Assembly: GCF_900091585.1 (NCBI RefSeq)
Contig: NZ_FMHT01000003.1
Location: 5,420,001-5,484,000 of the forward strand
Reading direction: 5' to 3'
Source of the DNA: Micromonospora nigra
GTDB taxonomy: Bacteria > Actinomycetota > Actinomycetes > Mycobacteriales > Micromonosporaceae
DNA: 64,000 nucleotides
A program made the position numbers and the translations under genes. The notes beneath the pieces are model-generated. The model saw only the letters and a list, made by a program, of their open reading frames with translations, was not told the DNA's origin and searched no databases. Of the stretch, positions 22,152-31,848 are shown in pieces. Position 1 is the stretch's first letter; each line of letters starts with the position of its first letter.

Positions 22152-22409
22152 TCAGTCGCGCAGCGGGCGTCCCTGCCCGTCGACGGCACCGTTGACGAGG
22201 ATCAGGATGCCGTCGATCAGACCCCAGAGACTGCCGAGGCCGCAGGTCACGAGGGTGACGACCAGCTGGATCACGCCCATCTTGGTGTCGCCCATGTAGA
22301 AGCGGCCGACGCCGAAGCCGCCCAGCAGGATCTGCAGGACGCCGGCGACGACCTTGCTCTTGTCAGAAACGCCCTGCGGGTAGCCGGGCTGGTAGGGAGG
22401 AGTTGTCAT
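22152..22409 (-). CDS. TM2 domain membrane protein
   Basis: An 85-residue protein: a short Pro/Tyr-rich N-terminus (TTPPYQPGYPQG), then two membrane helices with the TM2 pattern (LQILLGGFGVGRFYMGDTKMGVIQLVVTLVTCGLGSLWGLIDGILIL). The Gly-Arg-Phe-Tyr-Gly-Asp turn and the Asp in the second helix are conserved in TM2 proteins. Function in bacteria is mostly unknown. ATG 22409 fits family length; the longer frame upstream is not used. Confidence 0.88.
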   Translation of the reverse strand: MTTPPYQPGYPQGVSDKSKVVAGVLQILLGGFGVGRFYMGDTKMGVIQLVVTLVTCGLGSLWGLIDGILILVNGAVDGQGRPLRD

Positions 22410-22700
22410 GGGGCGACACGATAGTGATCGACTCGGCTGTCGTCTGCACCGGAGTGCCTCCGGTGGCACGATGAAGGTCGAACACTGTCCTCACGGCTGA
22501 GGTGGACGTCCTCCCGGCAGCCGGGTCCACACCTGACACTTCGTCAGGGCGTACGGGCACCGGCTGTCACTGTGCTGGCTCATCGGGGGTGGCGGTCGGC
22601 CTAGACTGCCGCCGCGGGACAGGTCGACCGCGCCGGCAAAGGGGCCGTCGCGGGGCCGCGCTGTCGGGGGAGAGCCGCCCCGAGGAGAGGTGTCTGCATC
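22410..22700. other. Divergent intergenic region upstream of ald
   Basis: About 290 bases without a gene lie between the divergent TM2 and ald genes. A short hairpin (ACCGGAG TGC CTCCGGT) lies at 22450-22466. A -10-like TAGACT is seen at 22601. Promoters for both genes should be here, but no operator is clear. Confidence 0.4.
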
Positions 22701-23816
22701 GTGAAGGTCGGAATCCCCCGCGAGGTCAAGAACCACGAGTACCGCGTGGCGATCACGCCGTCGGGTGTCCACGAGTTCACCCGCAGCGGTCACCAGGTCT
22801 TCGTCGAGTCCGGCGCCGGCATCGGCTCCAGCATCACCGACGACGAGTTCACCGCTGCCGGTGCCAAGATCCTCGCCACCGCGGACGACGTGTGGGACGC
22901 CGCCGAGCTGGTACTCAAGGTCAAGGAGCCGATCGCCGAGGAGTACCACCGGATGCGCGAGGGGCAGGTGCTGTTCACCTACCTGCACCTGGCCGCGTCC
23001 AAGGCGTGCACCGACGCGCTGGTCGACCGCCGGGTCACCGGCGTCGCGTACGAGACGGTCGAGCTGCCCGACCGGTCGTTGCCGCTGCTCGCCCCGATGT
23101 CCGAGGTGGCGGGCCGGCTCGCCCCGCAGGTGGGGGCCTTCTACCTGATGCGTACCGGCGGCGGCCGGGGCGTGCTGCCCGGCGGCGTCTCCGGCGTGTA
23201 CGCCGCCAAGACCGTGGTCATCGGGGCGGGCGTGTCCGGCATGAACGCCGCCGCGATCGCGCTGGGCCTACAGTCCGAGGTGCTGCTGCTGGACAGGAAC
23301 ATCAACCGGCTGCGGCAGGCCGACGCCATCTACCGGGGCCACCTGCAGACGGTCGCCTCCAACACGTACGAGATCGAGCGCGCGGTGCTCGACGCGGACC
23401 TGGTCATCGGTGCGGTGCTGGTGCCCGGCGCGAAGGCCCCGACCCTGATCTCCAACGAGTTGGTGTCCCGGATGAAGCCGGGCAGCGTGCTCGTCGACAT
23501 CGCCATCGACCAGGGTGGCTGCTTCGAGGACTCGCGCCCCACCACCCACGACGACCCGGTCTACAAGGTGCACGACTCGATCTTCTACTGCGTGGCGAAC
23601 ATGCCCGGCGCGGTGCCGAACACCAGCACCTACGCGCTGACCAACGTCACCCTGCCGTACGCCCTGGAGCTGGCCAACCACGGCTGGCGCGATGCGCTGC
23701 GCCGCGACCCGGCGCTGGCCCTGGGGCTGAACACCCACGCCGGGCGGGTCGTCTACGGCCCGGTCGCCGAGGCGCACGGCATGGACACCCTCCCGCTGGC
23801 CGAGGTGCTGGTCTGA
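22701..23816 (+). CDS. ald: Alanine dehydrogenase
   Basis: A 371-residue L-alanine dehydrogenase, interconverting alanine and pyruvate with NAD. It starts [20 protein letters not shown] (GTG 22701, after GAGGAGAGG). The substrate Lys is in VLKVKEPI and the catalytic His in FTYLHLA. The NAD-binding loop is [19 protein letters not shown], and [17 protein letters not shown] near 300 is strongly conserved. Full family length. It is followed directly by xerD, whose first codon overlaps its stop. Confidence 0.97.
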   Translation: MKVGIPREVKNHEYRVAITPSGVHEFTRSGHQVFVESGAGIGSSITDDEFTAAGAKILATADDVWDAAELVLKVKEPIAEEYHRMREGQVLFTYLHLAASKACTDALVDRRVTGVAYETVELPDRSLPLLAPMSEVAGRLAPQVGAFYLMRTGGGRGVLPGGVSGVYAAKTVVIGAGVSGMNAAAIALGLQSEVLLLDRNINRLRQADAIYRGHLQTVASNTYEIERAVLDADLVIGAVLVPGAKAPTLISNELVSRMKPGSVLVDIAIDQGGCFEDSRPTTHDDPVYKVHDSIFYCVANMPGAVPNTSTYALTNVTLPYALELANHGWRDALRRDPALALGLNTHAGRVVYGPVAEAHGMDTLPLAEVLV

Positions 23817-24808
23817 CCGCTACCGCCGCCGCCGGGGCCGGCACGGGCGACGAGCCCGCGCCGGCCCTGCGCCGCGCCCTGCGCGGCTACCTCGACCACC
23901 TGACCGTGGAGCGTGGGCTGTCGACGCACACCCTCGCCGCGTACCGCCGCGACCTCCAGCGTTACCTGGCCAGCCTGACCGCCGCCGGGGTGTGCGACCT
24001 GGCGGCCGTCACCACCACCGAGGTCGAGGGGCACCTGGCCCGGCTGCGCGGCGGCGACGACGGGCGACCGCCGCTGGCCGTGTCGTCGGCCGCCCGCGCC
24101 GCCAGCGCCGTTCGCGGCCTGCACCGCTTCGCCGTGCGCGAAGGGTTGGCCGGCGGCGATCCGAGCCGGGACGTCCGCCCGCCCGCACCGCCGCGCCGGC
24201 TGCCCCGGGCGCTGCCCGTCGACGACGTGGTACGGCTGCTGGAGACCGCCGGGGCCGTCGCCGCGACCGGCGAGGGCGCCCCGACCGCCCTGCGCGACCG
24301 GGCGCTGCTGGAGTTCCTGTACGGCACCGGGGCGCGGATCTCCGAGGCGGTCGGTGCCGCCGTGGACGACCTGGACGTCGACGCGGGCGGCGTGCTGCTG
24401 CGCGGCAAGGGCGGGCGGACCCGGCTGGTGCCCGTCGGCGGGTACGCGGTCGAGGCGCTGCGCGCCTGGCTGGTGCGTGGCCGACCCGTCCTGGCCGCCG
24501 GCGGACGGGGCAGCCCGGCGGTGTTCCTCAACGCCCGGGGCGGCCAACTGACCCGGCAGGGCGCCTGGGGGGTCCTGCGGCGCGCCGCCCAGCGCGCCAA
24601 CCTGCCCGTCGACGGGCCCGGGGCGGTGTCCCCGCACACCCTGCGCCACTCGTACGCCACCCACCTGCTCGACGGCGGCGCCGACGTGCGGGTGGTGCAG
24701 GAACTGCTCGGCCACGCCTCGGTGACCACCACCCAGGTGTACACGTTGGTCACCGTGGAACGGCTGCGCGAGGTGTACGCGACGGCCCACCCGCGCGCCC
24801 TCGGCTGA
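23813..24808 (+). CDS. xerD: Tyrosine recombinase XerD
   Basis: A 331-residue site-specific recombinase resolving chromosome dimers at dif. Catalytic residues are visible: Arg in GTGARISEA, Lys in [11 protein letters not shown], His-x-x-Arg in [14 protein letters not shown], His in LLGHASV, and Tyr in TTQVYT. No ATG, GTG or TTG in this frame lies between the ald stop and the conserved N-terminal core. The probable start is CTG 23813, overlapping the ald stop as CTGA and preceded by GAGG; the next GTG, 23906, would cut into the core-binding domain. It matches the Rv1701 position. Confidence 0.92.
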   Translation: MTATAAAGAGTGDEPAPALRRALRGYLDHLTVERGLSTHTLAAYRRDLQRYLASLTAAGVCDLAAVTTTEVEGHLARLRGGDDGRPPLAVSSAARAASAVRGLHRFAVREGLAGGDPSRDVRPPAPPRRLPRALPVDDVVRLLETAGAVAATGEGAPTALRDRALLEFLYGTGARISEAVGAAVDDLDVDAGGVLLRGKGGRTRLVPVGGYAVEALRAWLVRGRPVLAAGGRGSPAVFLNARGGQLTRQGAWGVLRRAAQRANLPVDGPGAVSPHTLRHSYATHLLDGGADVRVVQELLGHASVTTTQVYTLVTVERLREVYATAHPRALG

Positions 24809-25152
24809 CGGCCACCGCCCACCCGGCGACGGATCGCCGTCCCCCTGTGTGGCAGGCCGTCGTCTCTGTCGTGCGGCGGGCCGTCGTCCCGTCTGTCGTG
24901 CGGCGGGCCGTGGTCTCTGTCGTGCGCGGGCCGTCGTCCTGGTTGCGCGGCCGGGTCGCCGGTGCCGGCGCCGGCCTGGTCGGGGCCGGTCGCCGACACG
25001 CCGACCGGGTACCGAACGCCCTGCTGGCCGGTGGCGTACAGTCGGCATCGGCGCGAACCTTGCGGGGCGGATGCCCGGGGTGCGCAGCGGCGCCGCGAAG
25101 GACGTCGGTCGGCTCCGACGCCGGGTGGTCGTCGGGAGGGGGCAACGAGGAC
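24809..25152. repeat. Intergenic region with imperfect tandem repeats before parA
   Basis: This 344-base gap has no convincing gene. At about 24854-24945 a unit of 24-27 bases (GGCCGTCGTCTCTGTCGTGC and close variants) is repeated three to four times imperfectly. The remainder is GC-rich; parA has GAGG just before its start. Confidence 0.6.
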
Positions 25153-26076
25153 ATGGCTGGCAACGCTGACCGTGCCGAGACCTGGACGTCGGAGCTCCGT
25201 GAACAGCAGGCCACGCTCGGTGCGGACCTCGGCCCGGCGGATCCGGCCGCGTACACGATGCGCAAGCCGATCCCCGAGCCGATGCCCACCGACCGGCACG
25301 GTCCGGCCCGGATCATCGCGATGGCCAACCAGAAGGGCGGCGTCGGCAAGACCACGACCACCATCAACCTGGGCGCCGCCCTGGCCGAGTACGGCCGCAA
25401 GGTGCTGCTGGTCGACTTCGACCCGCAGGGCGCCCTGTCGGTGGGGCTGGGGGTCAACCCGCACAACCTCGACCTGTCGGTCTACAACCTGCTCATGCAG
25501 GACGACGTCACCGCCGAGGACGTCCTCATCAAGACCGACGTGGCGGGCCTGCACCTGCTGCCCGCCAACATCGACCTCTCCGCCGCCGAGATCCAGCTGG
25601 TCAACGAGGTCGCCCGCGAGATGGCCCTGGCGCGGGTGCTGCGGTCCATCCGCAAGGAGTACGACTTCGTCCTGATCGACTGCCAGCCCTCCCTGGGCCT
25701 GCTGGCGATCAACGCGTTGACCGTCGCGCACGGCGTGCTCATCCCGCTGGAGTGCGAGTTCTTCAGCCTGCGGGGCGTGGCCCTGCTGCTGGACACCATC
25801 GACAAGGTGCGCGAGCGGCTCAACTTCGACCTGGAACTCGAAGGCATCCTCGCCACCATGTACGACAGCCGCACGACACACTGCCGGCAGGTGCTCCAGC
25901 GGGTGGTGGAGGCGTTCGGCGACAAGGTCTACCAGACCGTCATCACCAAGACGGTGAAGTTTCCCGAGTCGACCGTCGCCGGGGCGCCGATCACCACCCT
26001 CGACCCCGCCTCGTCGGGTGCCCGCAACTACCGCCAGCTGGCCCGCGAGGTGATCGCCGCCCAGGCCGAGCGGTAG
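25153..26076 (+). CDS. ParA/Soj-type ATPase
   Basis: A 307-residue ParA-family ATPase starting at ATG 25153 after GAGG. The N-terminal 55 residues are variable; the deviant Walker A (NQKGGVGKTTTTINLGAAL) follows, with VLLVDFDPQGALSVGLG, Walker B YDFVLIDCQPSLGLL and LECEFFSLRGVALLLDTI. It lies between xerD and scpA, as Rv1708 does, separate from the parAB pair near oriC. This genomic form is assumed to work with ScpAB in chromosome organisation, but that is inference from context. Confidence 0.93.
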   Translation: MAGNADRAETWTSELREQQATLGADLGPADPAAYTMRKPIPEPMPTDRHGPARIIAMANQKGGVGKTTTTINLGAALAEYGRKVLLVDFDPQGALSVGLGVNPHNLDLSVYNLLMQDDVTAEDVLIKTDVAGLHLLPANIDLSAAEIQLVNEVAREMALARVLRSIRKEYDFVLIDCQPSLGLLAINALTVAHGVLIPLECEFFSLRGVALLLDTIDKVRERLNFDLELEGILATMYDSRTTHCRQVLQRVVEAFGDKVYQTVITKTVKFPESTVAGAPITTLDPASSGARNYRQLAREVIAAQAER

Positions 26077-26129
26077 GCCGGGGTGCACCTTCGTGACGAC
26101 CGGGTCGACCCGTCCACTACGGTCGTCGG

Positions 26130-27326
26130 GTGACCGCCCCGCCGCCTGCCCCAACTGTCGTGCCCGAGGGCGCCAGCGGGTCCCCGTCTGAGACGCCCAG
26201 CAGGCCCGCGGCGCCGCGACCCGGGTCCTCCGCCCCCGGTGCCGGGTCGGGGATGGCGGGTGCCGGTGCTCCGGCGGAACCCGCCGAGGCGCAGGAGAGC
26301 GCCGGGTTCACCGTCCGGCTGGCCAACTTCACCGGCCCCTTCGACCTGCTGCTGCAACTGATCGGCAAGCACAAGCTCGACGTCACCGAGGTCGCCCTGC
26401 ACCGGGTCACCGACGAGTTCATCGCCTACATCCGGGCCATGGGCGACCAGTGGGATCTCGACGAGGCCAGCGAGTTCCTGCTCATCGCCGCCACCCTGCT
26501 CGACCTGAAGGCCGCGCGGCTGCTGCCTGCCGCCGACGTGGAGGACGAGGAGGACCTGGCGCTGTTGGAGGCGCGGGACCTGTTGTTCGCCCGACTGTTG
26601 CAGTACAAGGCATACAAGGAGGCGGCGGCGCACATCGCCGCGTTGGAGGAGGTCGGCGGGCGGCGCTACCCACGGGCGGTCACCCTCGAGCCCCGCTACG
26701 CCGAGGCGCTGCCCGACCTGGTGCTCGGCATCGGACCGGAGCGGCTGCTGAAACTGGCGATCCGGGCGATGACCCCGAAGCCGGTGCCCGAGGTCTCCAT
26801 CGCCCACGTGCACCTGGTCCGGGTCAGTGTCCGGGAACACGCGGCGATCATCGCCGAACGGCTGCGCCGGGCCGGCACGGCGACCTTCTCCCTGCTGTGC
26901 GCCGACTGCGAGGCGACCCTGGAGGTGGTGGCCCGGTTCCTGGCCCTGCTGGAGCTGTACCGGGAGGGCCTGGTCGCGTTCGTGCAGGAACAGGCCCTGG
27001 AGGAGTTGACCGTACGCTGGACCGGCCCGGCGGAGGGCGGCCCGGAGTTGCACGTCGACGAGTACGCCGGCACCTCCGATCCACCGGAGCCGGCCGAGCC
27101 ACCGGAGCCAGCCGGGCCGGCCGAGCTGGCTGGGCCCGCCGAGTTGGTTGGGCCCGCCGAGTTGGTTGGACCGGCCGGGTTGGTTGGGCCTGCGGAGTTG
27201 GTCGGGCCGGCCGAGGCGGCTGGGCCGGCGGGGTTGGCGGATCCGGCCGAGGTGGCCGGGCGGACCGAGGTGGCCGGGCGGACCGAGGTGGCCGGGCCGG
27301 AGCGTACGGGAAGGACTGAGGAGTGA
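26130..27326 (+). CDS. scpA: Segregation and condensation protein ScpA
   Basis: ScpA is the kleisin subunit of the SMC-ScpAB condensin. The 398-residue protein (GTG 26130) has a Pro/Ala-rich N-terminal 55 residues. The kleisin domain begins FTVRLANFTGPFDLLLQLIGKHKLDVTEV, and the C-terminal winged-helix part is ATFSLLCADCEATLEVVARFLALLELYREGL. Residues about 320-398 are a low-complexity tail of GPAELV-like and VAGRTE repeats not typical of the family core. It overlaps scpB by GTGA. Confidence 0.93.
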   Translation: MTAPPPAPTVVPEGASGSPSETPSRPAAPRPGSSAPGAGSGMAGAGAPAEPAEAQESAGFTVRLANFTGPFDLLLQLIGKHKLDVTEVALHRVTDEFIAYIRAMGDQWDLDEASEFLLIAATLLDLKAARLLPAADVEDEEDLALLEARDLLFARLLQYKAYKEAAAHIAALEEVGGRRYPRAVTLEPRYAEALPDLVLGIGPERLLKLAIRAMTPKPVPEVSIAHVHLVRVSVREHAAIIAERLRRAGTATFSLLCADCEATLEVVARFLALLELYREGLVAFVQEQALEELTVRWTGPAEGGPELHVDEYAGTSDPPEPAEPPEPAGPAELAGPAELVGPAELVGPAGLVGPAELVGPAEAAGPAGLADPAEVAGRTEVAGRTEVAGPERTGRTEE

Positions 27327-28429
27327 GCGGGATGAGCAACGAGGAGCGCCAGGGCTCCCTGGCCGATCGGGCTGCCGCCTGGGTCCCGCCCTGGAACCGT
27401 CCCCGCCCCCCTGCCGCGGACACCGAGCCCCCCGAGGCTGCCCCTGCCCCTGCCGACCCGGCTGACGACACCTCAGACGGCACTTTCGCCGTCGCGTCCG
27501 ACGACACCTCAGACGAGACTTCCGCCGTCGCGTCCGACGACACTCACGCCGACCTTTCCGCCGTAGCGTCCGACGACACTTCCGCCGTAGCGTCCGACGT
27601 CGCATCCGGGGTGAATCCTGGAGGGAATCGGCCCCCGGAGGGGACAAAGCCCCCCAACATCTCCCCGGCGCCCGACGAGTCGGCGGGCGCCGGCCCGGAT
27701 CTTGGTACGGAAGTGCCCCCGGAGGGGCCGAAACGTACCAAGATCGGCAACCCCGTTGACGGGGCGATCGCAGCGGATCCCGGACCCGGCCGACCGGGGG
27801 AGGGGGAGGCTGCGGGCGTACCGGAGCGGGCACCCCGGCCCCGGCGGCGGGCGGCGGTCGTGCCGGAGCCGGCGCCGCAGCTCGACGACGCCGAGCTGCG
27901 GGGGGCGTTGGAGGCGATTCTGCTGGTCGTGGACGAGCCGGTCAGCGAGCTGATCCTGGCCCAGGTGCTGGAGCAGCCGGTCGAGCGGGTCGGCCCGATG
28001 CTCGACGAGATCGCCGCCGGCTACACGGCCGCCGGGCACGGTTTCGACCTGCGCCGGGCGGCTGGCGGCTGGCGGCTGTACACCCGGCCGGAGTACGCCA
28101 CCTACGTCGAACGGTACGTGCTGGACGGGCAGTCCGTGCGCCTGACCCAGGCCGCGCTGGAGACCCTCGCAGTGATCGCCTACAAGCAGCCGGTGACCCG
28201 GTCGCGCATCTCCGCCATCCGGGGTGTCAACTGCGACGGCGTGATCCGTACCCTGGTGTCGCGCGGGCTGGTGGAGGAGTGCGGCACCGAACCGGACAGC
28301 GGGGCGTTCCTCTACCGGACGACCACGATGTTCCTGGAGAAGCTGGGCCTGAACAGTGTCGCCGACCTTCCCCCGCTGGCCCCGTTCCTCCCCGACGACG
28401 TAGAAGAGCTTGCTGATGCCACGCGATGA
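27323..28429 (+). CDS. scpB: Segregation and condensation protein ScpB
   Basis: ScpB is the winged-helix partner of ScpA in condensin. The 368-residue product (GTG 27323) has the conserved tandem winged-helix domain from about residue 190 (ELRGALEAILLVVDEPVSELILAQVLEQ through VIAYKQPVTRSRISAIRGVNCDGVIRTL). The N-terminal 190 residues are a repetitive, disordered extension rich in Asp, Ser, Thr and Pro (repeats like VASDDTS). Codon choice in it looks less GC-biased, and it contains a palindromic element at 27698. The family core is usually 180-250 residues. Confidence 0.92.
   Translation: MSGMSNEERQGSLADRAAAWVPPWNRPRPPAADTEPPEAAPAPADPADDTSDGTFAVASDDTSDETSAVASDDTHADLSAVASDDTSAVASDVASGVNPGGNRPPEGTKPPNISPAPDESAGAGPDLGTEVPPEGPKRTKIGNPVDGAIAADPGPGRPGEGEAAGVPERAPRPRRRAAVVPEPAPQLDDAELRGALEAILLVVDEPVSELILAQVLEQPVERVGPMLDEIAAGYTAAGHGFDLRRAAGGWRLYTRPEYATYVERYVLDGQSVRLTQAALETLAVIAYKQPVTRSRISAIRGVNCDGVIRTLVSRGLVEECGTEPDSGAFLYRTTTMFLEKLGLNSVADLPPLAPFLPDDVEELADATR
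27698..27745. repeat. REP-like palindrome inside scpB
   Basis: Arms GATCTTGGTACG (27698-27709) and CGTACCAAGATC (27734-27745) are perfect complements. Inside them GCCCC and GGGGC pair around CGGA, giving a 48-base palindromic element. The core GCCCCCGGAGGGG also occurs about 80 bases upstream (27635-27650). It lies in the scpB disordered extension, which suggests a short palindromic element inserted in a tolerant coding region. Confidence 0.75.
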
Positions 28430-29186
28430 CCGCTCCCCGAAGCCCGACGCCCCCGTCTACACCGACGCCGAGCGTCTCCAGAAGGTGCTCGCCGCCGCCG
28501 GTGTGGGCTCCCGGCGGGCCTGCGAAGATCTGATCTTCCGCCGCCGGGTGACCGTCAACGGGCGGGTGGCGCAGCTCGGTGACCGGGCCGACCCGTCCCG
28601 AGACGTGATCCACGTCGACGGCGAGCGGTTGCAGGTCGACACCCGGCTGGTCTACCTGGCGTTGAACAAGCCGCGCGGGGTGGTCTCCACCATGGCCGAC
28701 GAGAAGGGCCGGACCGCGCTGGCGGACTTCATCGGTAACCGGGTGGAGCAGCGTGTCTACCACGTCGGGCGGCTCGACGCCGACAGCGAGGGCCTGCTGC
28801 TGCTCACCAACGACGGCACGCTGGCGCACCGTCTGATGCACCCGTCGTACGAGGTGCTCAAGACGTACCTGTGCGAGGTGGCCGGGCCGATTCCGCGTAA
28901 CCTCGGCAAGCGGCTGGCAGCCGGCGTGGAGCTGGAGGACGGCCCGGTGCGGGTGCACTCGTTCAAGGTCATCGACACCCTGGGCAAGACCGCCCAGGTG
29001 GAGCTGACCCTGCACGAGGGGCGCAAGCACATCGTCCGCCGTCTGCTGGCCGAGGTGGGTCACCCGGTGAGCCGGCTGGTGCGTACCTCCATCGGGCCGA
29101 TCCGGCTGGGCGACCTGCGCGCCGGGCGGACCCGGCGGCTGACCAACGCGGAGGTCGCCGCGCTGTTCAAGGCCGTGGGTGACTGA
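28416..29186 (+). CDS. RluB/RsuA-type pseudouridine synthase
   Basis: A 256-residue rRNA pseudouridine synthase. The S4 domain (RLQKVLAAAGVGSRRACEDLI) is at about 20-75. The catalytic domain has the YHVGRLDADSEGLLLLTNDG motif with the active-site Asp, then LHEGRKHIVRRLLAEVGHPVSRLVR. ATG 28416, inside the end of scpB, is chosen because AGAAGAG lies before it; TTG 28410 is possible. It matches the Rv1711 position. The exact uridine target is not read from sequence; RluB (U2605 region of 23S rRNA) is most likely. Confidence 0.92.
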   Translation: MPRDDRSPKPDAPVYTDAERLQKVLAAAGVGSRRACEDLIFRRRVTVNGRVAQLGDRADPSRDVIHVDGERLQVDTRLVYLALNKPRGVVSTMADEKGRTALADFIGNRVEQRVYHVGRLDADSEGLLLLTNDGTLAHRLMHPSYEVLKTYLCEVAGPIPRNLGKRLAAGVELEDGPVRVHSFKVIDTLGKTAQVELTLHEGRKHIVRRLLAEVGHPVSRLVRTSIGPIRLGDLRAGRTRRLTNAEVAALFKAVGD

Positions 29187-29374
29187 CCCCGCGTTGGCGG
29201 GTACGGCTGACGGTAGGCTCCGTGACTGGCCCGGCGGGCCGTGGGCGGCGCGTGGGCGCCCCGCGGCGGTGTGCGGGGCGTGCCGGCAGGAGCCGGGCAT
29301 CATGGAAGACGTGTGACAACCGCTCGCGGTCGCCGGTGGGGTGATTCGCGGGGTACGGGCTGAGGAGGACGACG

Positions 29375-30055
29375 GTGGAGGAAAGCGTGCCGGCCGGGCG
29401 CTGTGTGGTCGCTGTGGACGGGCCGTCCGGTTCGGGAAAGTCCACCGTCTCCCGACGGTTGGCCGCCGGGATCGGCGCCCGCTACCTGGACACGGGCGCG
29501 ATGTACCGGGCGGTCACCTGGTCGGTGCTGCGCTCGGGGATCGACCTGACCGACGCCGAGTCGGTGGCCAAGGTCGCCGGCGAGGTCGACCTGCGCATCG
29601 GCACCGACCCGCATGGGTACGGCGTGACCGCCGACGGTGTCGGCGTCGACGTGGAGATCCGTGGCCCCGAGGTCACCGGGGCGGTCTCCGCCGTCGCGGC
29701 CGTGCCGGCGGTGCGGGCGCTGCTGGTGGCCCGGCAGCGGGAAATGATCGCCCACGCCGGCCGGATCGTGGTCGAGGGCCGCGACATCGGGTCGGTGGTG
29801 GCTCCCGACGCCGATTTGAAGGTCTATCTGACCGCGTCGGCGGAGGCCCGGGCGGCCCGGCGCAGCGCGGAGGACGCGACCGAGGTGGCCGTGACCGCAG
29901 CGGACCTGGCCCGGCGGGACACGCTCGACTCGACCCGCAAGGCCGACCCGCTGGCGATGGCGGCGGACGCCGTGGAGCTGGACACCACCGGGCTGGGCAT
30001 CGACGAGGTCGTCGCCCGGCTGCGCGAGCTGTTGACCGAGCGGGGAGTGGCGTGA
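29375..30055 (+). CDS. cmk: Cytidylate kinase
   Basis: A 226-residue kinase phosphorylating CMP and dCMP. The P-loop is [19 protein letters not shown] near residue 13. The substrate region is [13 protein letters not shown], followed by [25 protein letters not shown] and the LID-region arginines ([10 protein letters not shown]). It starts at GTG 29375. A 188-base gap, with no gene seen, separates it from the pseudouridine synthase. It overlaps der by GTGA. Confidence 0.96.
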   Translation: MEESVPAGRCVVAVDGPSGSGKSTVSRRLAAGIGARYLDTGAMYRAVTWSVLRSGIDLTDAESVAKVAGEVDLRIGTDPHGYGVTADGVGVDVEIRGPEVTGAVSAVAAVPAVRALLVARQREMIAHAGRIVVEGRDIGSVVAPDADLKVYLTASAEARAARRSAEDATEVAVTAADLARRDTLDSTRKADPLAMAADAVELDTTGLGIDEVVARLRELLTERGVA

Positions 30056-31458
30056 CCGACGACGGCAGTGGTTGGGTGGAGTTGCGTGAGCCGGACCTCG
30101 ACGTCGAGGAGCCGAGCGGCCCGCAGCCCGTGGTGGCCGTGGTGGGCCGGCCCAACGTCGGTAAGTCCACGTTGGTCAACCGGATCATCGGTCGCCGGCA
30201 GGCGGTCGTGGAGGACGTGCCCGGGGTGACCCGGGACCGCGTGCCGTACGACGCGCAGTGGGCGGGCCGGTCGTTCACCGTGGTGGACACCGGTGGCTGG
30301 GAACCGGACGCGAAGGACCGGGCCGCGGCGATCGCCGCGCAGGCGGAGACGGCCGTGGTGACGGCCGACGTGGTGCTGTTTGTGGTGGACGCGATGGTCG
30401 GCTCCACCGACGTCGACGAGGCGGCGGTGAAGATGCTGCGGCGCAGCGCCAAGCCGGTGATCCTGGTGGCGAACAAGGCCGACAACGCCGCCATCGAGAT
30501 GGAGGCGACCTCGCTGTGGTCGCTCGGCCTCGGCGAGCCGTATCCGGTGTCGGCGCTGCACGGCCGGGGTTCCGGTGAACTGCTCGACGCGATCATGGAC
30601 GCGTTGCCCGAGGCACCGAAGATCGTCGAGAACCGCCCGCGTGGCCCGCGCCGGGTGGCCCTGGTCGGACGGCCGAACGTCGGCAAGTCGAGCCTGCTCA
30701 ACCGCTTCTCGGGCGAGGACCGGGCGGTGGTCGACTCGGTGGCCGGCACCACCGTCGACCCGGTGGACAGCCTCGCCGAGATCGGCGGGGAGGTCTGGCA
30801 ACTGGTCGACACCGCCGGGCTGCGTAAACGGGTCGGCAAGGCCAGCGGCACCGAGTACTACGCGAGCCTGCGAACAGCCGGGGCGATCGAGGCGGCCGAG
30901 GTCGCCGTGGTGCTGCTGGATTCCAGTGAGGTGATCAGCGAGCAGGACCAGCGGATCCTGTCGATGGTCACCGAGGCCGGCCGGGCCCTGGTCATCGCCT
31001 TCAACAAGTGGGACCTGGTCGACGCCGACCGCCGGTACTACCTGGACAAGGAGATCGACCGGGAACTGCGCCGCATCCCGTGGGCGATCCGGCTCAACCT
31101 GTCCGCGCGGACCGGCCGGGCGGTCGACAAACTCGCCCCGGCGCTGCGCAAGGCCCTGGCGAGCTGGGAGACCCGGATTCCGACCGCGCAGCTGAACTCG
31201 TGGCTGACCGCCCTGGTGCAGGCGACCCCGCACCCGGTGCGCGGAGGACGGGCACCGAAGATCCTGTTCGCCACGCAGGCCGGCGTGGCCCCGCCGCGCT
31301 TCGTGCTGTTTACCACGGCCCCGCTGGACGCCGGCTACCAGCGCTTCGTCGAGCGCAAGCTGCGCGAGGAGTTCGGCTTCGAGGGCAGCCCCATCGAGAT
31401 CTCGGTACGCCCGCGCAAGAAGCTGGGCCCGGGCGGTCGGGGCAAGGCGCACGGCTGA
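30052..31458 (+). CDS. der: Ribosome biogenesis GTPase Der (EngA)
   Basis: A 468-residue double-GTPase required for 50S ribosome assembly. Two P-loops are visible, [14 protein letters not shown] near residue 29 and [14 protein letters not shown] near 204. Each GTPase unit has a G3 motif (DTGGW and DTAGL) and a G4 motif (NKAD and NKWD). The KH-like C-terminal domain ends with basic residues. GTG 30052 overlaps the cmk stop codon; both genes end the conserved block before the tRNA-Pro gene. Confidence 0.96.
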   Translation: MTDDGSGWVELREPDLDVEEPSGPQPVVAVVGRPNVGKSTLVNRIIGRRQAVVEDVPGVTRDRVPYDAQWAGRSFTVVDTGGWEPDAKDRAAAIAAQAETAVVTADVVLFVVDAMVGSTDVDEAAVKMLRRSAKPVILVANKADNAAIEMEATSLWSLGLGEPYPVSALHGRGSGELLDAIMDALPEAPKIVENRPRGPRRVALVGRPNVGKSSLLNRFSGEDRAVVDSVAGTTVDPVDSLAEIGGEVWQLVDTAGLRKRVGKASGTEYYASLRTAGAIEAAEVAVVLLDSSEVISEQDQRILSMVTEAGRALVIAFNKWDLVDADRRYYLDKEIDRELRRIPWAIRLNLSARTGRAVDKLAPALRKALASWETRIPTAQLNSWLTALVQATPHPVRGGRAPKILFATQAGVAPPRFVLFTTAPLDAGYQRFVERKLREEFGFEGSPIEISVRPRKKLGPGGRGKAHG

Positions 31459-31470
31459 CCGCACTTTCGA

Positions 31471-31509
31471 CGAGAACCGGGGTGGGAAACTCTCCCACCC
31501 CGGTTCTCG
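31471..31509 (+). terminator. Terminator after der
   Basis: A perfect 17-bp stem (CGAGAACCGGGGTGGGA with its complement) and a five-base loop, 12 bases after the der stop and followed by TTCTC. It most likely ends the long operon. Confidence 0.9.
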
Positions 31510-31691
31510 TTCTCCCACTCCGCCTCGCGGAGCCCTCCCACCTATCCTCCTAGGACGCTATAGGGGTGGTGTGGTGGCCCACTCGAAATAGGCGTAGGCG
31601 GCTCGAAACCGGCACAGGAGGGGGCGATGCGACGGAACAGGGAACCTGCGCTAAGCTGTAGCGGCTGTCGCGGGGTGATACGCGACAGCAT

Positions 31692-31768
<77 letters not shown>

Positions 31769-31774
31769 CACGAA

Positions 31775-31816
31775 AGAGGCCGTCGACCGGGATATTCTCC
31801 CTGGTCAACGGCCTCT
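31775..31816 (+). terminator. Terminator-like hairpin after tRNA-Pro at attL
   Basis: AGAGGCCGT (31775-31783) pairs with ACGGCCTCT (31808-31816), with further inner pairing of GACCGGG and CCCTGGTC. It lies on the element side of attL, so the element supplies its own terminator for the restored tRNA gene. Confidence 0.8.
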
Positions 31817-31848
31817 AATTCGTACTGAAGTGGTAGGGGTTTCCTGAT

